From JASFRS01 sp050114795 (GTDB lineage: Bacteria > Pseudomonadota > Alphaproteobacteria > Sphingomonadales > CAKZYD01), in assembly GCA_050114795.1 (NCBI GenBank), contig JASFRS010000092.1:1-9416 (forward strand): a DNA stretch of 9,416 nucleotides, given 5' to 3'. The translations under genes were made by a program, and so were the position numbers. Every line of letters starts with the position of its first letter. The first letter of the stretch is position 1. The notes beneath the pieces were generated by a model. That model saw nothing but the letters and a program-made list of their open reading frames with translations, did no database searches and had not been told where the DNA came from. Shown here one piece after another: positions 6,601 to 9,416 of the stretch.

Positions 6601-6906
6601 ATGGCTAAGAAAAGCGCCATTGAGAAAAACAACCGCCGCCGCAAATTGGCAAGCAAGTTCGCCGGTAAACGGGAGCGGTTGAAGGCGATTGCCAACGACA
6701 TGTCGGTCGCTGAGGATGAGCGTCTGATTGCGCGGCTGAAGTTGGCAGAATTACCGCGGAATTCAAACCCGCACCGCGTCCGTAACCGGTGTGAAGTGTC
6801 GGGCCGTCCGCGTGCCTATTATCGTAAATTTCGCATGTCACGTATCGCCTTGCGGGAATTGGCCTCAGCCGGCCGCATCCCTGGCGTTGTGAAGTCGAGC
6901 TGGTAA
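6601..6906 (+). CDS. rpsN: 30S ribosomal protein S14, zinc-independent (C-) type
   Basis: S14 is a late-binding protein in the 30S head near S3 and S10. Its length of 101 residues equals the E. coli long form. It carries RNRCEVSGRPRAYYRKFRMSR (61-81). Only one cysteine (Cys64) is present, so the two CxxC pairs of the short zinc-binding form are missing; this is the normal C- type rather than a degraded gene. The C-terminus GRIPGVVKSSW is canonical. GGAG (6588-6591) lies 9 nt before the ATG, in a 23-nt gap after rplE. Confidence 0.99.
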   Translation: MAKKSAIEKNNRRRKLASKFAGKRERLKAIANDMSVAEDERLIARLKLAELPRNSNPHRVRNRCEVSGRPRAYYRKFRMSRIALRELASAGRIPGVVKSSW

Positions 6907-6919
6907 GGAGCGGAATATT

Positions 6920-7318
6920 ATGTCAATGACCGATCCGCTTGGCGATATGCTGACCCGTATCCGTAACGGGCAGCAAGCACGCAAGGACATCGTCCTTACG
7001 CCTGCGTCCAAGTTACGGGCCCGTGTTCTGGAAGTACTAGAACGCGAAGGCTATATCCGCGGTTTTGAAGCAGCTGCCCTTGATAACGGCAAAGCTGAGA
7101 TCCGCATTGAGCTGAAATACCACGAAGGTGACCCGGTTATCCGTGAGATCCAACGTGTGTCGAAACCTGGTCGTCGGGTCTATTCGGGTGCTCGTGAATT
7201 ACCACGTGTACGCAATGGCCTGGGTATTTCGATTGTTTCGACCCCACGTGGTGTGTTGTCGGATGCCGAAGCGCGCGACGCCAATGTTGGCGGCGAAGTG
7301 CTCTGCACCGTATTTTAA
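6920..7318 (+). CDS. rpsH: 30S ribosomal protein S8
   Basis: S8 is a primary 16S rRNA binder that organises the central domain, and in E. coli it is the translational repressor of the spc operon. The 132 residues begin MSMTDPLGDMLTRIRNGQ. The signature GLGISIVSTPRGVLSD (100-115) and the end VGGEVLCTVF contain the usual RNA-binding loop. AAGGAG (6905-6910), which overlaps the rpsN stop region, lies 9 nt before ATG 6920. The second ATG at 6926 is 15 nt away, so the upstream one is chosen. Confidence 0.99.
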   Translation: MSMTDPLGDMLTRIRNGQQARKDIVLTPASKLRARVLEVLEREGYIRGFEAAALDNGKAEIRIELKYHEGDPVIREIQRVSKPGRRVYSGARELPRVRNGLGISIVSTPRGVLSDAEARDANVGGEVLCTVF

Positions 7319-7344
7319 CGAATTTGTACGAGCGGGGATAACCC

Positions 7345-7878
7345 ATGTCACGTATTGGCAAAAAGCCGATTGAGATACCCTCCGGGGTCACTGTAGAGCT
7401 CAGCAATTCCGACCTGACTGTTAAGGGTCCGAAGGGCGTGCTTGCAATGCAGGTGCTGGATGAGGTCGAGGTCGCTATCAACGATGGCAGTGTTGATGTT
7501 GCTCCTAAGGATGAGAGCAAAACGGCACGCTCCCGTTGGGGTATGCAGCGCACATTGATTTCCAATCTGGTGGAAGGCGTCACTTCTGGATTTACTAAGA
7601 AGCTGGAAATCAGCGGTGTTGGCTACCGGGCACAGATGAAGGGCAATGCTTTGGCGCTTCAGCTGGGCTTTAGCCACGATGTTGATTATCCGGTGCCTGA
7701 AGGGATCACGATTAAGTGTCCTGATCAAACGACGATCGAAATTTCCGGTATGGATAAGCAGAAAGTCGGCCAGGTGGCGGCAGAAATCCGTAGCTATCGT
7801 AAGCCAGAGCCTTATAAAGGCAAAGGGATTCGCTACGAGGGTGAATATATCTTCCGTAAGGAAGGCAAGAAGAAATAG
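7345..7878 (+). CDS. rplF: 50S ribosomal protein L6
   Basis: L6 binds 23S rRNA next to the sarcin-ricin loop, close to the elongation factor site. Its 177 residues equal the E. coli length. Two repeated beta-rich domains are expected: the first begins MSRIGKKPIEIPSGVTV and carries LTVKGPKG (24-31), the second contains EISGVGYRAQMKG (88-100) and the family signature PEPYKGKGIRY (154-164). The C-terminus is basic. Only a moderate Shine-Dalgarno is seen (GGGGA at 7334-7338, 6 nt before the ATG), in a 26-nt gap after rpsH. Confidence 0.99.
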   Translation: MSRIGKKPIEIPSGVTVELSNSDLTVKGPKGVLAMQVLDEVEVAINDGSVDVAPKDESKTARSRWGMQRTLISNLVEGVTSGFTKKLEISGVGYRAQMKGNALALQLGFSHDVDYPVPEGITIKCPDQTTIEISGMDKQKVGQVAAEIRSYRKPEPYKGKGIRYEGEYIFRKEGKKK

Positions 7879-7886
7879 GTGCGGTT

Positions 7887-8243
7887 ATGGGCAAGCGTTT
7901 ATCATTATTCGAAAAGCGCCGGCAGCGCGTGCGGACAAGCCTCCGCTTACGTGCCAAGGATCGTCCGCGCCTTTCCATTCACCGGTCATCCAAGCATATT
8001 TATGCCCAATTGATCGATGATGCGCAGGGCGTGACTGTGGCGGCGGCGTCCACTTTGGACAAATCGCTACGCGGCAAAACCGGTGCGACGGTTGAAGCAG
8101 CTCAGGCTGTTGGGAAGCTTATCGCTGAACGGGCGAAAAAAGCTGGTGTTGAAAAAGTCGTGTTTGATCGCGGCGGGTTCCTCTTTCATGGGCGCGTAAA
8201 AGCTTTGGCTGACGCTGCACGTGAAGGCGGGTTGGATTTCTAA
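7887..8243 (+). CDS. rplR: 50S ribosomal protein L18
   Basis: L18 binds 5S rRNA and, with L5, attaches it to the large subunit. The 118 residues match the family (117 in E. coli). The Arg/Lys-rich N-terminus (RRQRVRTSLRLRAKDRPRL, 11-29) is the RNA-binding arm. SIHRSSKHIYAQLIDD (30-45) and the C-terminal VVFDRGGFLFHGRVKALADA (91-110) are typical, with the protein ending GGLDF. AGGTG (7877-7881) overlaps the rplF stop codon, with 5 nt to the ATG. Confidence 0.99.
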   Translation: MGKRLSLFEKRRQRVRTSLRLRAKDRPRLSIHRSSKHIYAQLIDDAQGVTVAAASTLDKSLRGKTGATVEAAQAVGKLIAERAKKAGVEKVVFDRGGFLFHGRVKALADAAREGGLDF

Positions 8244-8261
8244 AGAGAAGGCGAAACACAC

Positions 8262-8831
8262 ATGGCACGTCCAGACAGGATCGAGCGCGAGGAAAGCGAA
8301 CTCGTCGAAAAGTTGGTGCACATTAATCGTGTCGCCAAAGTGGTAAAAGGTGGCCGTCGCTTCGGCTTTGCCGCCCTAGTGGTTGTTGGTGATGGCCGGG
8401 GCCGTGCAGGCTTTGGCCATGGTAAAGCCCGGGAGGTTCCTGAGGCTATCCGTAAAGCGACCGAATCCGCTAAGAAATCAATGGTCCGCGTACCGTTACG
8501 CGAAGGCCGGACGCTGCATCACGATGTGGCAGGCCGTCATGGCGCGGGTAAAGTTGTCCTGCGGTCTGCACCGACTGGTACCGGTATTATTGCTGGTGGC
8601 CCGATGCGTGCGGTTTTTGAAAGCCTAGGTGTTCAGGACGTGGTAACCAAATCTTTGGGTTCCGCTAATCCGTACAACATGGTTCGCGCTACATTTGATG
8701 CGTTGAAAAACCAGAATAGCCCAAAAATGGTTGCTGCGAAGCGCTCCAAAAAAGTGGGTGAGATTGTAGCCCGCCGGGATGACAGCTCTAAACAGGCTGC
8801 TGAAATGGAAGCTGACGCTCAAACCAACTAA
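8262..8831 (+). CDS. rpsE: 30S ribosomal protein S5, with polar C-terminal tail
   Basis: S5 affects translational accuracy and, with S3 and S4, surrounds the mRNA entry site. The double-stranded-RNA-binding-like N-terminal domain has VNR-type INRVAKVVKGGRRFGFAAL (21-39); this loop holds the spectinomycin-resistance positions of E. coli and appears wild type. VVVGDGRGRAGFGHGKAREV (40-59) and the C-terminal domain (APTGTGIIAGGPMRAVFESLG, 103-123) follow. At 189 residues it is longer than E. coli S5 (167), largely through a polar tail from about residue 172 ending DAQTN. AGAAGG (8246-8251) lies 10 nt before the ATG. Confidence 0.99.
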   Translation: MARPDRIEREESELVEKLVHINRVAKVVKGGRRFGFAALVVVGDGRGRAGFGHGKAREVPEAIRKATESAKKSMVRVPLREGRTLHHDVAGRHGAGKVVLRSAPTGTGIIAGGPMRAVFESLGVQDVVTKSLGSANPYNMVRATFDALKNQNSPKMVAAKRSKKVGEIVARRDDSSKQAAEMEADAQTN

Positions 8832-8875
8832 GTGGTTATGTGCGGCTATATTGATTAAGAAGTGAGGCGAAAGCC

Positions 8876-9067
8876 ATGGCGACGAAAAAAACTGTGACTG
8901 TAACGCAAATCGGCAGCCCGATCCGGCGCACAAAAGACCAGCGTGCTACCTTGGTGGGCCTTGGTTTGAATAAGATGCACCGGACCCGCGTGCTTGAAGA
9001 TACGCCGTCTGTGCGTGGCATGATCAATAAGGTGAAACATTTGGTTCGTGTTGAGGAAGCTGGTTAA
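8876..9067 (+). CDS. rpmD: 50S ribosomal protein L30
   Basis: L30 is a small, non-universal 50S protein; some bacterial lineages have lost it. The 63 residues are close to the E. coli length of 59 and show VTVTQIGSPIRRTKDQRATL (7-26), then GLGLNKMHRTRVLEDTPSVRG (28-48), which is the family core, and the end INKVKHLVRVEE. GTGAGG (8862-8867) lies 8 nt before the ATG. The 44-nt gap after rpsE holds no evident gene, promoter or terminator. The gene sits at its usual place between rpsE and rplO. Confidence 0.99.
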   Translation: MATKKTVTVTQIGSPIRRTKDQRATLVGLGLNKMHRTRVLEDTPSVRGMINKVKHLVRVEEAG

Positions 9068-9109
9068 GCAAGCCGCAACATCCAATAAATTAATGCCTGA
9101 GGTAATGAG

Positions 9110-9416
9110 ATGGATCTCAACAAACTTTCCGATAATCGCGGTGCACGCACAGAGCGGACACGCATTGGTCGCGGCTTAGGCTCCGGCAAAGGCAAGACCG
9201 GTGGTCGTGGCTACAAAGGGGCCAAGTCTCGTTCCGGCGTTTCCATTAAAGGTTTTGAAGGCGGGCAAATGCCTTTGCATCGCCGTCTACCTAAGCGTGG
9301 TTTCACGAATCTCTTTGCTAAAGAGTATTCCATTGTGAACCTTGGCCGTCTGCAATCCGCTATTGATGCGGGCAAAGTTGATGCCAAAGCTGAAATCAAT
9401 CACGATGTGTTGGTCG
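9110..9416 (+). CDS. rplO: 50S ribosomal protein L15, N-terminal part (3' end outside window)
   Basis: The first 102 codons are present and stay open to the window edge. L15 is a late-assembly 50S protein with a long basic extension threaded into 23S rRNA. That extension is seen as RIGRGLGSGKGKTGGRGYKG (18-37), followed by the conserved KGFEGGQMPLHRRLPKRGF (47-65) and YSIVNLGRLQ (73-82). The protein is usually about 145-160 residues, so roughly the last third is missing. The start is ATG 9110, with TGAGG (9098-9102) 7 nt upstream, in a 42-nt gap after rpmD. By the standard gene order, secY should follow outside the window. Confidence 0.98.
   Translation, partial: MDLNKLSDNRGARTERTRIGRGLGSGKGKTGGRGYKGAKSRSGVSIKGFEGGQMPLHRRLPKRGFTNLFAKEYSIVNLGRLQSAIDAGKVDAKAEINHDVLV

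Noticed and set aside
6601..6906. S14 lacking zinc-binding cysteines as a possibly degraded gene
   Set aside because: The full 101-residue length and intact motifs show the normal C- form found in most Proteobacteria; the CxxC pairs belong to the shorter C+ form.
8832..8875. The 44-nt gap before rpmD as a possible terminator or small-RNA site
   Set aside because: No inverted repeat of useful length, T run or promoter-like pair is visible; it holds only the rpmD ribosome binding site.

Overview
This window is an ordinary, tightly packed bacterial ribosomal-protein cluster, read entirely on the + strand. It runs from the 3' end of an elongation factor Tu gene (tuf), through the whole S10 cluster (rpsJ-rplC-rplD-rplW-rplB-rpsS-rplV-rpsC-rplP-rpmC-rpsQ), into the spc cluster (rplN-rplX-rplE-rpsN-rpsH-rplF-rplR-rpsE-rpmD-rplO). 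Both ends are cut by the window: tuf has lost its 5' part and rplO its 3' part. All 20 genes between them are complete, with no frameshift, insertion or missing member.

The protein sequences suggest a free-living alphaproteobacterium. S10, L3, L24 and L5 read like alphaproteobacterial versions (L3 with a GGMKRWNFGG core and a C-terminal extension, L24 with a VNLVKRHRKPTQQ-like segment and a GEVIDG end). Base composition looks moderate (about half GC, not computed), which is lower than in many members of the class. I cannot name a genus. The 101-residue S14 is the zinc-free C- type, as expected in most Proteobacteria.

Layout: 1-126 is the EF-Tu C-terminus. 127-187 is the longest non-coding stretch (61 nt) and holds a perfect 11-bp hairpin followed by a short T run, just before the rpsJ ribosome binding site. 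188-5291 is the S10 block, with gaps of 2-17 nt or small overlaps. 5292-5332 is a 41-nt gap at the position where the separate spc operon starts in E. coli; I see no terminator or clear promoter in it. 5333-9416 is the spc block, with gaps up to 44 nt. Stop/start overlaps (rplD/rplW, rplV/rpsC, rplN/rplX, rplX/rplE) suggest translational coupling.

The products are core parts of both ribosomal subunits (30S: S10, S19, S3, S17, S14, S8, S5; 50S: L3, L4, L23, L2, L22, L16, L29, L14, L24, L5, L6, L18, L30, L15), made together for balanced assembly. EF-Tu delivers aminoacyl-tRNA to the finished ribosome. I found no mobile element, CRISPR array, RNA gene or novel system. The points worth a second look are small: the hairpin upstream of rpsJ, the C-terminal tails on L3 and S5, two start-site choices (rpmC, rplE), and the lack of intergenic room for the E. 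coli-style L4 and S8 control sites.
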